The notes: generated by a model from the letters alone, not told the origin. A stretch of 64,000 bases of DNA from Roseisolibacter agri (GCF_030159095.1 NZ_BRXS01000002.1:620001-684000); one strand, 5' to 3'; positions 47,915-58,633 are shown, counted from the first letter of the stretch. A program made the numbers and translations.

Positions 47915-49225
47915 TCACCACGTGGCGATGGCGGCTCGCTTCCATGTGTTCACCGCCGTGCAGATGTAGACGTAGCTGCCGTCCAGCGCGATCTGTCCGG
48001 GCGTGCCGGCGTCCGTGGCGCTCGCCGGCGCCGTGCGCCGCACCGGCGTCCCGTTGCCCGCCTCCAACGCCTGCACGCGCTGCTTCAGCGTCTGCGTCGC
48101 CGGTGGCGCGAATTCGCGCAGGTCCTGCGTCGGCCACGTCACGCCGGTGTACGCCCAGCCTTCGGCGTCCGTGTACGTGATCCCGTCGTCGCTGTACTGG
48201 AGCTTGAACGTGCCGGGGCCGTAGTTGTTGAACGGGCCGGGCTGCAGCTGCAGCGAGCCGACGTTCACCGGCGTCGCGAACTGGTAGCCAACCCAGTCCG
48301 GCAGCCCAGCCGCCTCGAAATAGGCGCCCCCGAGGTTCCCGTCGAACAGGGCGGCCTCGCCGCCGTGGCTGGCGAACGGCGTGCCGCCCGCCAGCGACAG
48401 CGCCGCGCCCCCCGGCGCGTCGAGGAATCGCACCTCGCGCAGGTGGAAGCCGTCGCCGCCCTGCCCCGCGGTCACGTACACGCGCCACCACTTGTGCAGC
48501 CCGTAGCCGTTGCCGACGGTCAGTCCGAGTTCCGCCTCGGTGTCCTCGATACGCGCCTCCAGCGCGCTCGTGTCGCCGCCGGGGGTCCCGTCCTCGATGT
48601 TGGTGACGCGCCCCTTCGTGTCGACAGTGATGTTGGGGTTCGTGTAGGTGCCGGGAGTGAGGCCAGCCACCGCCGCGAGCGCCGGGTTCGGGTACGTGCC
48701 CGCCAGGTCGCCGCCCGCGCTGCCGCTCGGCGCGCCGCTCGGCGTCGTGATCGGCTTCCAGTTCGCGTCGACGGTCGGATCGTCGGTCGCGAGGATGTAC
48801 CAGACGCCGGTGTCGAGCTGATTGGCGACGTCGCCACGCTGCGCGGCGAGCGCGAGGCGCGCCGCCAGGTTCGCCGGCGTGAAGGTGTCGGTGATCGCCA
48901 GGTTGGGCAGCTGCGCCGTCGGGATCTTGCCGCCCGAGTCGAGCGTCGCGACGCCGCTCGCCGACCCCTTCTCACCCGCCGGGATGGCGTCGGTGATGCC
49001 GAATCCGGCGAGCGTCGTAGGCTTGCCGCTGACGCCCGCCCACGCGACCGCGAGCGCCTGGGCGACGGTGAGCTGCTCCCAGCCGGTGTTCGCGTCGTTC
49101 CGGCGCTGCACCTTCGTGCCGTTGTCCCACAGCTTCCCGGCGCCGATGGCACCCGGATCGTCGGCCGACTTGAGAATGACCGGCGTGAGGGCGCCGAGCC
49201 CAGAGACCTGATCGAGGAATGGCAT
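47915..49225 (-). CDS. Tail fibre protein
   Basis: 436 residues. The N-terminus has a phage-type fibre stem ([63 protein letters not shown], then [19 protein letters not shown]). A collagen-like [14 protein letters not shown] motif follows. The C-terminal half ([47 protein letters not shown]) resembles a discoidin-like carbohydrate-binding domain. The end has a receptor-binding tip. It probably recognises a surface glycan of the host. Confidence 0.75.
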   Translation of the reverse strand: MPFLDQVSGLGALTPVILKSADDPGAIGAGKLWDNGTKVQRRNDANTGWEQLTVAQALAVAWAGVSGKPTTLAGFGITDAIPAGEKGSASGVATLDSGGKIPTAQLPNLAITDTFTPANLAARLALAAQRGDVANQLDTGVWYILATDDPTVDANWKPITTPSGAPSGSAGGDLAGTYPNPALAAVAGLTPGTYTNPNITVDTKGRVTNIEDGTPGGDTSALEARIEDTEAELGLTVGNGYGLHKWWRVYVTAGQGGDGFHLREVRFLDAPGGAALSLAGGTPFASHGGEAALFDGNLGGAYFEAAGLPDWVGYQFATPVNVGSLQLQPGPFNNYGPGTFKLQYSDDGITYTDAEGWAYTGVTWPTQDLREFAPPATQTLKQRVQALEAGNGTPVRRTAPASATDAGTPGQIALDGSYVYICTAVNTWKRAAIATW

Positions 49226-49240
49226 GCGGAGAGGCGAGCC

Positions 49241-51490
49241 TCAGAGCTCGCGGTAGAGGATCGGTTCGCCCGTCGCGCGGTCGTACACGATCTCGGGCGG
49301 GTCGTCGAGGTTGGGGCCACGGTAGGTCACGAACGCGAGCGCACCGCTGCCCTCGGATCCGCTGACGCCTGGGCGCGTGATCGTGAGACGCGCGAGCGGC
49401 GACGTCACGGCGCCGCCGCTCGTCTCCGCGCGCGCCGCGACGTAAACCGACTCGCCGGTGCCGATGCCGGTGACTGCGAGCGCGTACGGCGCGGCCGCGT
49501 CGAGTGCCGCCGCCGCGACCTCGCCCGCCGTCGGCGGATCGGTGTCGTCGGCGACGAGCCGCACGCCCGCGAGCGTGACGCCGCTCGGCATCTCGGCGGT
49601 GACGAGCACCGAATCGGCGCCCGTCCACGCGTACGAGAGCGCGGGAGCGGGGAGCGACTGCGCGGGGTCGAACGCGACCACGCCCTCGATCACGCGCTCC
49701 TCATCCGCGCCGCCACTGCCCGGCGCGGTGTAGGTGACGCGCCACGCGATGCGGCTCGCGTTGAGCGGGTCGAGCGTCACGATGCCGGTGTAGCGCGAGC
49801 CCGTGATGGCCGTCGCGTCCATCCACGCCGACACCGCGCCGCGCCCGGACTGCGTCGCCACCTCGACCGCCGTCACGCGCTCCTGCGGATCCTGCACCGA
49901 GAGCGTGAGCGTGCCGACGGTCGCGGTCTGCGACGTGTACTCGTTCACGATCGGCGTCTCGACCCCTGCGGCCGGCGTCGGGGACGGCGAGCGCTCCGTC
50001 ACCGCAGTTGTGATCCCGCTGACGCCGAGCGCGTAGTGGTCCTGGATGGCGTCGACGACCACATGCTCGTCGCCCGGCGCGCCCAAGTCCACGTCGAGCA
50101 CGCGCATCACAACGTCGGTGAGCTGCAGCTCCGGGCGGTTGAGGCGGAACACGCTGCCAGGGCGAAGCCCCGCGGCGGCGCGCGTGCACTTGAGCGTCGC
50201 CTTGCCGAGCGGCAGCACCTGCGCGCGCAGCTCGCGCTCGGCGACGCGGCGCGCGACCGCCTCGCGGCCGATCATCGGCATGTCGATGTCGATCGCGATG
50301 ATCTCCCCGTCAGCCGCTACGCGCGGCCCGTGCGTCGCCGTCACCACCTGCCGCGTGAAGCCCTGCGCGCGATCCACGTACGCGAGCCGCACCTGGTTGA
50401 AGCGGCTCGCCGGCTCGGGCGCGGTCCACTCGCACGCGAGCGTGTTCGACGGGTTGAGGTCGAGCAGGCCCGCGAGCGTGCCCCACTGGAAGCCGCCGAA
50501 GCCCGGCCCGCGGTGCGCGCACACCTCGAGCAGTCCTGTCACCGGGTCGGTGTACAGCACCGCGTCGGCGGCGCGCAGCACGTCGCGCAGCACCGTCTCG
50601 GCCGGCGTGTGCGCCTCGACCGTGAACGAGAGTCCGTAGCCCCACGCGGTCGTCGGCAGGCCGAACGAGCTGCCGAGCTCCGACCGCGGGTAGCCGCAGC
50701 CGCGGTGCGGGTCCGAGATCAGCTCCGCGAGGATGCCGCCGATGCCCGCGTCGCCGTTGTCGCCTTCGCCGATCGTGCCCGGCCAGCGCGAGACGACCGC
50801 GTGCAGCGACGGGAGCACGGGGCTGTTGCCGAGCCACGTATCCTCGAACACCAGATACGCGAAGTGCCGCCAGTCGGGCGCGAGCGTCGTGTCGGTCGCG
50901 CCGGCGTAGCGCGTGTCGTAGTACGGCACCGGACTCGCGCCGCCGCGGCCGCCGCGGATGTGCACCGTCCCCTGCACGCCGCCGTTGCCGTCGGTGCCGC
51001 CCAGCATGTTGGGCGCGGTGAGCGTGAGGGTGCCGACGCCGCCCCCGCCAATGCCGCCCTGGAGCGCCGGCACCGTCGCGTACTCGATACGGCCGTCCGC
51101 GGGATCGAACTCGGAGAGCACGCGTCGCGTCCCGACGGCCGCGACCGACTTGCCGTCGACGATGAGGTCGGAGACGGCGTGGATCGTCCCGTACCCGAGC
51201 ACCGTCACCATCGACACCTTGTAGCGGTGCGCCTTGGTGGCTTGTCTCCCAACGAGATTCAGAAAGGCCCGCTGGCCCTCGTTGACGTCTTCCTGGTGGG
51301 CGCCCCACCAGTCGACGACGCGGCACGGCATCTTGACCGTGCCGAAGATCAGCGGCAGCGGGTCGCCAGACTGTACGCGCGGCTTCTCCGGCGTCGGCGC
51401 CTTCGGATCGCGGCGCGTCAGGCTCTGGAGCGACGACGAGAGTAGCGCGAGGCTGACGTTGACCGCGAACGCGACGAGGAACGCGGGCAT
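49241..51490 (-). CDS. Tail tip / host specificity protein (gpJ-like)
   Basis: 749 residues from ATG 51490 (ATGA overlap). The N-terminus has a hydrophobic start (AFLVAFAVNVSLALLSSSLQSL) and KPRVQSGDPLPLIFGTVKMPCRVVDWWG. The middle has the phage tail hub pattern (ELGSSFGLPTTAWGYGLSFTVEAHTPAETVLRDVLRAADAVLYTDPVTGLLEV). The C-terminal part has fibronectin-like strands (ISAVEVATQSGRG-type and SGESVYVAARAETSGGAV). It is the central fibre/hub that contacts the host. Similar proteins occur in lambda-like phages and gene transfer agents. Confidence 0.75.
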   Translation of the reverse strand: MPAFLVAFAVNVSLALLSSSLQSLTRRDPKAPTPEKPRVQSGDPLPLIFGTVKMPCRVVDWWGAHQEDVNEGQRAFLNLVGRQATKAHRYKVSMVTVLGYGTIHAVSDLIVDGKSVAAVGTRRVLSEFDPADGRIEYATVPALQGGIGGGGVGTLTLTAPNMLGGTDGNGGVQGTVHIRGGRGGASPVPYYDTRYAGATDTTLAPDWRHFAYLVFEDTWLGNSPVLPSLHAVVSRWPGTIGEGDNGDAGIGGILAELISDPHRGCGYPRSELGSSFGLPTTAWGYGLSFTVEAHTPAETVLRDVLRAADAVLYTDPVTGLLEVCAHRGPGFGGFQWGTLAGLLDLNPSNTLACEWTAPEPASRFNQVRLAYVDRAQGFTRQVVTATHGPRVAADGEIIAIDIDMPMIGREAVARRVAERELRAQVLPLGKATLKCTRAAAGLRPGSVFRLNRPELQLTDVVMRVLDVDLGAPGDEHVVVDAIQDHYALGVSGITTAVTERSPSPTPAAGVETPIVNEYTSQTATVGTLTLSVQDPQERVTAVEVATQSGRGAVSAWMDATAITGSRYTGIVTLDPLNASRIAWRVTYTAPGSGGADEERVIEGVVAFDPAQSLPAPALSYAWTGADSVLVTAEMPSGVTLAGVRLVADDTDPPTAGEVAAAALDAAAPYALAVTGIGTGESVYVAARAETSGGAVTSPLARLTITRPGVSGSEGSGALAFVTYRGPNLDDPPEIVYDRATGEPILYREL

Positions 51491-52428
51491 CAGTAGGCGC
51501 CCTCGATCAGCGGATTGCGCTCGGGCAAGAACGGGTAGCCGCCGAAGCGCCGCGTGTTCGCGAAGCGATGCAGGCAGCTCGCGAACGTCTTGTCGCAGCC
51601 CGCCGTGAGGTGCACCGTCGTGCCCACCAGCGCGGCCGGCAGCGCGGCGTAGAGCGTCAGCGTCACGGTCGGGAAGTCGCTCACGTCCGCGCGCTCGATG
51701 TAGGTGCGGGTCGGCACGCCATCGACCGCGAAGTGCAACGCGCCCCCATCCCAGTAGGTCGTGTCGTCCGCCGTGCCCTCGCCGCTCGGGCGGGTGGGCA
51801 GCGCATCCAGGTCGAGCGTCAGCGTCGCGCGCGCGCCTCCGTCCGCCGCCTGCTCCGCGGTGCCGAGCGCGTCGACAGTCGCCGCGACGGCCATCGACAG
51901 CGGATCCACGCCGCAGCGCAGGTCGCCGAACGCCCACGGGCACGTCTTCTGGATCGCGAGGCGCGGCAGCTGGCGCGCGAACAGCGCCTGCAGCCCGTCG
52001 CACGGGATCGTCGCCGTCGTGCCGTCGGTCTGGAGCCCGGCGACCATGCCCTGAAACACCGCGGCACGGTCGATCACGACGCCGGCGTCCGAGAGGTGGA
52101 CGCGTAGGATGCGCACGGCCGTCACGGGGGCCCCTTCGCGCACCGCGTCCGGCTCCGCGCCCGGCCCCACGGCCGCGGCGAGCCAGTCGGTCACCATCTG
52201 CGTCGCGTGGGCGCAGGTGATCGTGACGGTCGACTTGCCCGTCTCCCGCGTGCGGCGGATTGCGTCGCGCGTCCACACGGCGGCGCGGAACGTCACGCCG
52301 TCGACGGTGACGTCCTGGTCGGCCGTCGTGTAGCGCCACGCTCGCGCAGTCGCGCCGCTGCCGCGCGTGAACGTCACGCACTCGGCCACGCGCACGCCGT
52401 TGGCGGCTTCGGTCTCGAGGAATCCCAT
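51490..52428 (-). CDS. Tail assembly protein, Phage_BR0599-like
   Basis: 312 residues from ATG 52428. The C-terminal half has the Phage_BR0599 pattern: AIQKTCPWAFGDLRCGVDP and LTAGCDKTFASCLHRFANTRRFGGYPFLPERNP, with paired Cys residues. The N-terminal DUF2163-like part has FTRGSGATARAWRYTTADQDVTVDGVTFRAA. These proteins lie next to the tail tip gene in siphophages and gene transfer agents. Coupled to the neighbour by ATGA. Confidence 0.75.
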   Translation of the reverse strand: MGFLETEAANGVRVAECVTFTRGSGATARAWRYTTADQDVTVDGVTFRAAVWTRDAIRRTRETGKSTVTITCAHATQMVTDWLAAAVGPGAEPDAVREGAPVTAVRILRVHLSDAGVVIDRAAVFQGMVAGLQTDGTTATIPCDGLQALFARQLPRLAIQKTCPWAFGDLRCGVDPLSMAVAATVDALGTAEQAADGGARATLTLDLDALPTRPSGEGTADDTTYWDGGALHFAVDGVPTRTYIERADVSDFPTVTLTLYAALPAALVGTTVHLTAGCDKTFASCLHRFANTRRFGGYPFLPERNPLIEGAY

Positions 52429-52438
52429 CTGGACGGGG

Positions 52439-53110
52439 CTACGGGGTCTCGCCGGGGAGGGTCACGGCCGTGAGGGCGACCGTCGCGACGGCGCCGGTGT
52501 GGAAGTCGATCGTCACGACGTCGTCGGCCAGGCGGGCGAGGCACAGGCGCGAGTAGCCGGCGCCCTGTGCGGTCAGCGCGAACGTCGGCGCGCCGCCGAC
52601 GCTCGCCACGTCGCCCGCCACTCCGTCGAGCGTCAGCAGGTCGGTGCCGTCGCCCTGGTCGATGGCGCCGACAATGCGCGCCGTCCGCCAGCGGCCCGCC
52701 GCGGTGGTCATGAGCGCGTAGTCGGCCGCGCTCTGATGCGCGGCGACGAGGGACGGGAACGCGTCGGCGTAGCCGGCCTGCGGCCCACGTCGGACGACGA
52801 GGCCACCGTCGAGCCCCGTGACCGTCCAGTCGTGCCGGTAGCTAGGCAACCAGAACGGCGTGCGCCGGCCGGCGCACCGCGCGAGGAACGCCTCAAGCTC
52901 CGCGAGCGCCGCGCGCGACTCGCACACCCAGGTCAGCGCACGTGCCTCGCTCGCCGGCAGCGGCGCGACGTCGGGCACCGCGACGCCGCTCGGACCCGTC
53001 GTCTCGGCGCCAGGCAGTGCGAGGCGCTCCGCGCGCGTCGCGCCGTTGATGCGCACGGGCGCGATCGCCAGCACCTCGTAGCCGCCCCGGTAGACGATCG
53101 GCGCGGCCAC
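52439..53110 (-). CDS. Distal tail protein (DUF2460-like position)
   Basis: 223 residues from GTG 53110. Beta-rich throughout (GGYEVLAIAPVRINGATRAERLALPG, TPFWLPSYRHDWTVTGLDGGLVVRRG, LLTLDGVAGDVASVGGAPTFALTAQGAGYSRLCLARLADDVV). It has the FWLPSYRHD motif typical of this slot in the tail module. It stands between the hub-associated genes and the 53112 gene. Family name is from order and motif. Confidence 0.6.
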   Translation of the reverse strand: MAAPIVYRGGYEVLAIAPVRINGATRAERLALPGAETTGPSGVAVPDVAPLPASEARALTWVCESRAALAELEAFLARCAGRRTPFWLPSYRHDWTVTGLDGGLVVRRGPQAGYADAFPSLVAAHQSAADYALMTTAAGRWRTARIVGAIDQGDGTDLLTLDGVAGDVASVGGAPTFALTAQGAGYSRLCLARLADDVVTIDFHTGAVATVALTAVTLPGETP

Positions 53111-53111
53111 G

Positions 53112-54077
53112 TCAGCCCCCGATCACGACGTAGAACGCCGAGAGCCCGGTCACCGGGTCCTCGACGTCGACGCGCGGCGAGCCGCCGGCACCCGGCTCGA
53201 AGCCCAGGTAGGCGACCGGCCCCCCGACGAGCGGCGCGGCCGGGGAGGCGTCGGGCACGCGGAGCGTGAGCACGGTCGGCGAGCCGAGCGACCAGACGAG
53301 CGAGTTGGGCACGGGCACGAGCGCGCCGAGGGCGTCGCGCGCGGTGACGAGCAGCCGCCGCTGTGCCCCGCCCGGATCGATCGCGACGTTGCCGCCATCC
53401 TCATTCGTGAGCGCCAGCGACACGATCGTCGGGAGCTGCGCGCTCCCGGGCGCGCCCTCGACTGCCGCGGTGAGACCGGCCACGTCATCGTCGAGCACGA
53501 CCTCGAGGGCCACCTGGCCGACGGTGCCGGTGATGCGCTCCCACGCGACGTCCGACGCGACGCGGCCGGTGGCGAGCGGCGCGACCCGAGTGCCCGCCGC
53601 CCACGGCTCCGCGAGCCCCTCTGCGAGCGTCAGCGTGTCCGCCGTGATGGCATCCGCCGCGGCGAGCGTCGCGACGCCCACCGGGTGGCCCGGGCGCCAG
53701 AGCGCCACCGCGCCGCCGTTGGCGAACCGCCGATGCGTCGCGTTGTCCCCCGGGCCCGCCCACAGCACGAGTTGGTCGGCGCCGGATTCGGCGTCGACGA
53801 CCAGCAGCGTCGCGTCCTCCCAGCGCGGCACGCGCACCTGGCGGCGGAGCGGCGCGCTCGCGGCGTGAGCCGCCTGGACGTGCGCGCCGAAGACGGCCGC
53901 GCCCTCCTCGACGGTCTCGAGGGTCAGCAGGTAGCGCAGCGTCTCGCGCGGTCGCACGCTGCGCGCGAGCCGCTGCTCGCGGCCGTTGCGCGTCGGCAGC
54001 ACGTCGGTCGGCCAGGTGCGCACGTGCTGGACGTGGCGCACCCAGTCGTGCGGGATCGCGAGGAGCGGGGGCGTCAT
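53112..54077 (-). CDS. Minor tail protein
   Basis: 321 residues from ATG 54077 (overlaps the tape-measure stop by 4 bp). The N-terminus (PHDWVRHVQHVRTWPTDVLPTRNGREQRLARSVRPRETLRYLLTLETVEEG) is followed by beta-rich sequence with WAGPGDNATHRRFANGGAVALWRPGHPVG and a C-terminal domain ending in DPVTGLSAFYVVIGG. It is placed just after the tape measure, the usual location of the distal tail protein or its partner. No more precise name is supported. Confidence 0.55.
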   Translation of the reverse strand: MTPPLLAIPHDWVRHVQHVRTWPTDVLPTRNGREQRLARSVRPRETLRYLLTLETVEEGAAVFGAHVQAAHAASAPLRRQVRVPRWEDATLLVVDAESGADQLVLWAGPGDNATHRRFANGGAVALWRPGHPVGVATLAAADAITADTLTLAEGLAEPWAAGTRVAPLATGRVASDVAWERITGTVGQVALEVVLDDDVAGLTAAVEGAPGSAQLPTIVSLALTNEDGGNVAIDPGGAQRRLLVTARDALGALVPVPNSLVWSLGSPTVLTLRVPDASPAAPLVGGPVAYLGFEPGAGGSPRVDVEDPVTGLSAFYVVIGG

Positions 54078-57000
54078 CCCTGCACCCCGATGATCGCGCG
54101 CAGCGTGTCGCGCTCCTCGCGCCACACCTGCTTCTGTGCGTCGCGGCCCTCGCGGCTGCGCATGGCGGTGAGCACGGCGCCGGGGGCCGGCGCGACTTCG
54201 ACCGTCACGCCGCCGCTGACGTCGACGCGCTGCGCGGACGCGCCGGAGTCGCCGCCACCACCGGCGCGCGGGACGCGCACGAGACCGCCCTCGGCGAAGC
54301 CGGGCGTGTAGCCGCGGACGCCCGTCGTCGGCACCACACGACGCGGCGCGGTCCCGCCCAGGCGGTTGATCTCCTGCAGGTACCCGATGCCCACGCGGCG
54401 CACCGCAGCCGCGCGGATCACGAACTCGCCATCGGAGAGGCGCGCGAGAATCGAGTCGGAGGTGCTCGTGCCCGGGCCTGAGACGTAGCCGCCGCCGGCG
54501 AAGCCGGGGATGCCGCCCGCTGCGTTCGCCACCGCGAGCGCCGCAGCGGCCGCCTGCAGCGCACCGGCCGCCGTGAGGAGGATGCCGCCAGAAGCACTCA
54601 GCGACGCCGCTGCCACGCCCGTCGCCGTCGCGCTGGTGGTCACCGCGGCCCCTGCGGCGCCGAGCGCGGTGGCCGACGCGGTCGTCTGCGCCGCGGCCGC
54701 GGCCTGCCCCGCGCCGCCGAACAGCCCGCGCAGCTTCTCGAAGATCTCCGCCGACAGCAGGTCGCCCACCATGCGCTGCGCGTCGGCGACCACGCCCTGC
54801 AGGAGCGAGCGCACGGCGTCGTCGAGGTCCTCGACGTTGGTGATCGCCGTGCCGAGGAACTCGCCGAGCCGCGCCTGCGCCGTGTCGGCGATGTCGGAGC
54901 CCAGCCGCTTCCATGAGAACGAGAGATTCGTGACCTCGCGGTCGATCTCCGCGATGTCGTCGCCGAGCTGCTGCACGAAGTCGAGGGCGGCCGGATCGGC
55001 CATCGACAGCGCCCAGCCCTCCCACGCCTGCCGCGTCTTCTCCAGCTCCGCGCGCGTGGCCTGGTAGGCCGCGACGGTCTCCCGCTGCGCGCCGAGCGCC
55101 GACAGCGCGCCGCTCTCGCGCCGCGCGTCGATCGCCTCGAGGCGCCGCTGCAGGTCGCCCTGCGTGCGCTCGACGGCCTCGCCCACCTGGGCCAGCTCGA
55201 CCTTCGTCCGCTCCGCGTTGAAGAGCGCGCGCACGATCCGCAGCCCGACCGCATTGCCCTCGGCCTCCAGGCGACGGATCAGGTCCCCGAACTGGCGCTC
55301 GAGCTCCGCGGTGCGCGCCTGGACGACGTTCCCCTCGGCCTGCAGCAGCTGCACCTGCGCGTCCTGCACCTGGCGCGCGAGCCCCAGCTCCAGCTCGCGC
55401 CGGCGCTCGACGGACTCCTCGGCGACGCGGATCCGCTCGTCCTCGAACTGCTGCAGCTGCCCGAGGATCTTCGCGCGCTCGCCGTCGTCGGTGGTGACCG
55501 CCAGCAGGGTGATGAGCGCCTGGCGCTGGCGCGCGTTGCTCTCCCGGTACGCCGTCTCGAGGTCCGCGAAGTAGCGCGCGTAGCTCAGGCGGAAGGTCTC
55601 GAGCTTCTCGTCGAGGATGGCCTTCTGCGTCTTGAACGACGACTCGGCGGCCGCCACCTCGGCGGCCGCGATCTGCGCGGCATCGTTCTTCGCCTTCGCG
55701 CCCACGTTCCCCGGGGTGCCGGTGGGCGTGACGTTGACGGTATCTGGCGTCGTGACGACGACGGGCGCCAGACGCACGGGGTCCGCGCCCGCGATGTCGC
55801 CGAACGCCTGACGCAGGCCGTCCAGCGCAGCGCGCGCGGTGCCGACCTTCCGCTCGAGGGCTGCGAGCGCCGTCGAGATCCCGCCGAGATCGTTACCGCG
55901 CGCGGCCTTCTGCGCTTCCAGGAGGCTCTGGCGCTGCGCCTCGAGCGACGCCAGCTCGGCCGCGGCCACGCGCACCTTCTCCTGCGCGTTCTTCCGCAGC
56001 TCCTCGCGGACGCGCCCGGCCTCGGCGGCCTGCTCGCGCAGCGACTTCGTCTCGTCCTCGAGCGCCTTCCGGTACTCCGGCGAGAGCTCGATCAGCTTCG
56101 CCTTGATCTCCTTCAGGCGCTTCGACGCGCGATCGAGCTCGTCGCCCTTCAGGGCGCCGTCTTCGATCTGCTTGCCGAGGCGGGCGTACTCCGCGATGAG
56201 CGCCGGCGCCTGCGTGATCGCCTGCGCCTGGGCGTCATTCAGCTCCTGCTGGCGCTTCCGGGCACGCTCCTGGGCCGCCGCGATCGTGTTCACCGCGACG
56301 GCCACACCGGCGATCACCACGGCCAGCGCCGTCAGCGGCGCGGCCGCCGCGGCGCCGGCGACCGCCACGGCGGCCAGCGGCACGAGGATCGGCGAGAGCA
56401 CGAGCGCGAGCCCGGCGAGAACGGCGGTCAGCACCTTCGCCGTCTGCCAGGCGACGGTGATCGCCTGCGCGACGGTACGCAGCACGCCCGCGAGGAGCCC
56501 GCTGTCGACCAGCACCCGCGCGATCGCCGCGCCGAACTTCACGACGTCGACGATGATGAGCGCGACCGCCCGCAGCACGTCGCCGGCGGCGCTCGCGATC
56601 GCCACCAGCTCGACGCGGTGCTCGCGGAAGTAGGCCCCGAGCGCCTGCGCGCCGGCGACGCTGCCGCTGATGGCGCGCTCGATGAGCGTGCCGATGGTGC
56701 CAAACACGGACTGCGCGAGCGCGATCAGCGGCGCGAACTTCGGCCCGATGGTCGCCGCGTCGACGTCGAAGGCGTCCTGCAGGGCTGCGTTCGCCGCCCG
56801 CTTGAACGAATCGAACAGCGGCTTAGTCGCCTCGCCGGCGAAGACGCCGAGCATCTCCTGCAGGTTCGAGCGCTGCGTCACCAGCAGGCTGTTGGAGCGC
56901 TCCGAGGCGACGTTGAACGCCTCGAGACGCTTCACCAGGAACTGCGCGAGGGTGCCGCGCTCCCGCTCCGCCTTCACCTGCTCGTTCGTGATCCCGAGGC

Positions 57001-58585
57001 TCTTGGCGACACGCGAGTTGATGTCGATGGTGCCGTCCAGGATGCTGCGCACCTCCTGGTTGAGCTGCACCATCGGCACGCCGAGCGCGCCGGCCGCCTG
57101 CGTGATGCCGACCGTGACCTGCCGGATCTCGTCGAGGTTGAGCCCCGCCGAGAGGCCGGCGCCGGTCGCCTGCTGGAAGGCCTCCAGCAGCTGCGGCGTC
57201 TCCGCAGCCGTCTTCAGGCCGGCGATGCGCAGCGCGGTCACCTGGCGCTCCGCCAGGCCGTACGCCGTGTCGAGCGCCTGGACGCCGGTCAGCTGCTGCC
57301 GGTTGGCGTCGGTCAGCTTCGCCTGCGCGGTGATCAGCGTCGCGATGCCGAACGTCGACGACTCGATCTGCTCGTTGAAGCCGATGCCCGTGCCCACGAA
57401 CCGCAGCGCCGCGGTGAGGCCCACGACGCCGGCAACGAGCGTCACGACCCGGCGCGAGAGCAGGTCGAAGGAGCCCGCCGCGCGCTGCATCGGCGCCGGC
57501 ACCTCGTCGGCGCCGTCGCGCACCCCGCGCAGCGCGGAGCGGAGTCGATCGACGAGCGGCGCGGCGGCGGCGGCCGCGCGGCCCAGCACCGACGTCGCGC
57601 GCGTGCTCCGGTCGGTCGCGCCGGCCTGGTCGCGCGCGCCCGCAGCGGCGAGCCGCGTGCTTACGGCCGCCCGCTCGCGCGCGTTCGCCGCGCCAAGGGT
57701 CGCGCGCGCGTCGCGCGATGCCGCGCCAGCGAGCATGTTGCTCGCGGCCGCCGCGTCCTCGGTGACGGCCACGGTGCGCTCCGCGGCCGCGCTGAGGGCG
57801 CCGAATCCGGCAGCGGCCTGCTGCTCGGCCTGAGCGCTCGCGGTGATGGCCTGCGCGGTCGCCTGCGCCTGCGCCGCGACGCCGGCCGTGGCGGCGGTGA
57901 GCCCGGACGCCGCCTGCGCGGCCGCCTGCGCGGCCGACGCGCCCGTGTTCAGCGCGCCCGCCTCGGCGCCGATCGCCGTCGCTGCCTGCTGCGCGCTGCT
58001 CGCGAGCTCGCCCGTGGCGCGCGCGGCGACCTGCGCGCGCTGCGCCTGGCCCTGCGCGAGATCGCTGGCCAGGCCGTTCGCCGCGAGAGCCGCGCCGTTG
58101 GCCTGTCCCTCGGCGACGATCGCGTCCTGCTGCGCCTGGACGGCGATGCGGCGAGCCCGCTCGGCCTTCTGCTCGGCAGCGGCCACCGCGCGCTCGGCGC
58201 GATCGATCACCGGCTCGAAGTCGATCGCCTTCGGGTCGCCCGCGCGCTCCGCCTCGTCGAACGCGCGGCGCGCGGCGTCCGCTTCGCCGCGCCGCTTGGC
58301 CGCGAGCTGCTCCGCCTTCTGCGCTGCGCGCTCGGCGGCCGCCGCCTCCACCGCCAGCGCGTCCGCCTTCGCGCGCGCGGCCGTCGCCGCCGCCTGCGTC
58401 GCGGTCGCGTGCTGCGTCTCCGCCTGCGCGGCCGCGGTGGTCGTGCGCGTGAGCCCCTGCGCGGCGACCTGCGCCCGGTCGAACGCCTGCTCGGCCCGTC
58501 CGCTCGCGCGCGCGACCGTGTCCATGGTGCTCGCGGCACCCTGGTCACGCCCTGAGACGGTGAAGGTCAGCTTCTGGTCGGACAC
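54074..58585 (-). CDS. Tail length tape-measure protein
   Basis: 1503 residues from GTG 58585, by far the largest gene of the late operon. The N-terminal 330 residues are an Ala/Gln/Glu-rich coiled coil (QAAATAARAKADALAVEAAAAERAAQKAEQLAAKRRGEADAARRAF). A globular part follows. A cluster of hydrophobic segments lies near the middle (VLTAVLAGLALVLSPILVPLAAVAVAG, LTALAVVIAGVAVAVNTI), and coiled coils follow before the C-terminal Ala/Gly-rich region. These features, the size and the position after the frameshift chaperone pair are typical of tape measures. At about 0.15 nm per residue it predicts a tail near 225 nm. Confidence 0.88.
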   Translation of the reverse strand: MSDQKLTFTVSGRDQGAASTMDTVARASGRAEQAFDRAQVAAQGLTRTTTAAAQAETQHATATQAAATAARAKADALAVEAAAAERAAQKAEQLAAKRRGEADAARRAFDEAERAGDPKAIDFEPVIDRAERAVAAAEQKAERARRIAVQAQQDAIVAEGQANGAALAANGLASDLAQGQAQRAQVAARATGELASSAQQAATAIGAEAGALNTGASAAQAAAQAASGLTAATAGVAAQAQATAQAITASAQAEQQAAAGFGALSAAAERTVAVTEDAAAASNMLAGAASRDARATLGAANARERAAVSTRLAAAGARDQAGATDRSTRATSVLGRAAAAAAPLVDRLRSALRGVRDGADEVPAPMQRAAGSFDLLSRRVVTLVAGVVGLTAALRFVGTGIGFNEQIESSTFGIATLITAQAKLTDANRQQLTGVQALDTAYGLAERQVTALRIAGLKTAAETPQLLEAFQQATGAGLSAGLNLDEIRQVTVGITQAAGALGVPMVQLNQEVRSILDGTIDINSRVAKSLGITNEQVKAERERGTLAQFLVKRLEAFNVASERSNSLLVTQRSNLQEMLGVFAGEATKPLFDSFKRAANAALQDAFDVDAATIGPKFAPLIALAQSVFGTIGTLIERAISGSVAGAQALGAYFREHRVELVAIASAAGDVLRAVALIIVDVVKFGAAIARVLVDSGLLAGVLRTVAQAITVAWQTAKVLTAVLAGLALVLSPILVPLAAVAVAGAAAAAPLTALAVVIAGVAVAVNTIAAAQERARKRQQELNDAQAQAITQAPALIAEYARLGKQIEDGALKGDELDRASKRLKEIKAKLIELSPEYRKALEDETKSLREQAAEAGRVREELRKNAQEKVRVAAAELASLEAQRQSLLEAQKAARGNDLGGISTALAALERKVGTARAALDGLRQAFGDIAGADPVRLAPVVVTTPDTVNVTPTGTPGNVGAKAKNDAAQIAAAEVAAAESSFKTQKAILDEKLETFRLSYARYFADLETAYRESNARQRQALITLLAVTTDDGERAKILGQLQQFEDERIRVAEESVERRRELELGLARQVQDAQVQLLQAEGNVVQARTAELERQFGDLIRRLEAEGNAVGLRIVRALFNAERTKVELAQVGEAVERTQGDLQRRLEAIDARRESGALSALGAQRETVAAYQATRAELEKTRQAWEGWALSMADPAALDFVQQLGDDIAEIDREVTNLSFSWKRLGSDIADTAQARLGEFLGTAITNVEDLDDAVRSLLQGVVADAQRMVGDLLSAEIFEKLRGLFGGAGQAAAAAQTTASATALGAAGAAVTTSATATGVAAASLSASGGILLTAAGALQAAAAALAVANAAGGIPGFAGGGYVSGPGTSTSDSILARLSDGEFVIRAAAVRRVGIGYLQEINRLGGTAPRRVVPTTGVRGYTPGFAEGGLVRVPRAGGGGDSGASAQRVDVSGGVTVEVAPAPGAVLTAMRSREGRDAQKQVWREERDTLRAIIGVQG

Positions 58586-58633
58586 GGCTCAGGACGGGCG
58601 GCGGGAGGCAGGGGAGCGCTCAGCGGGCGATTA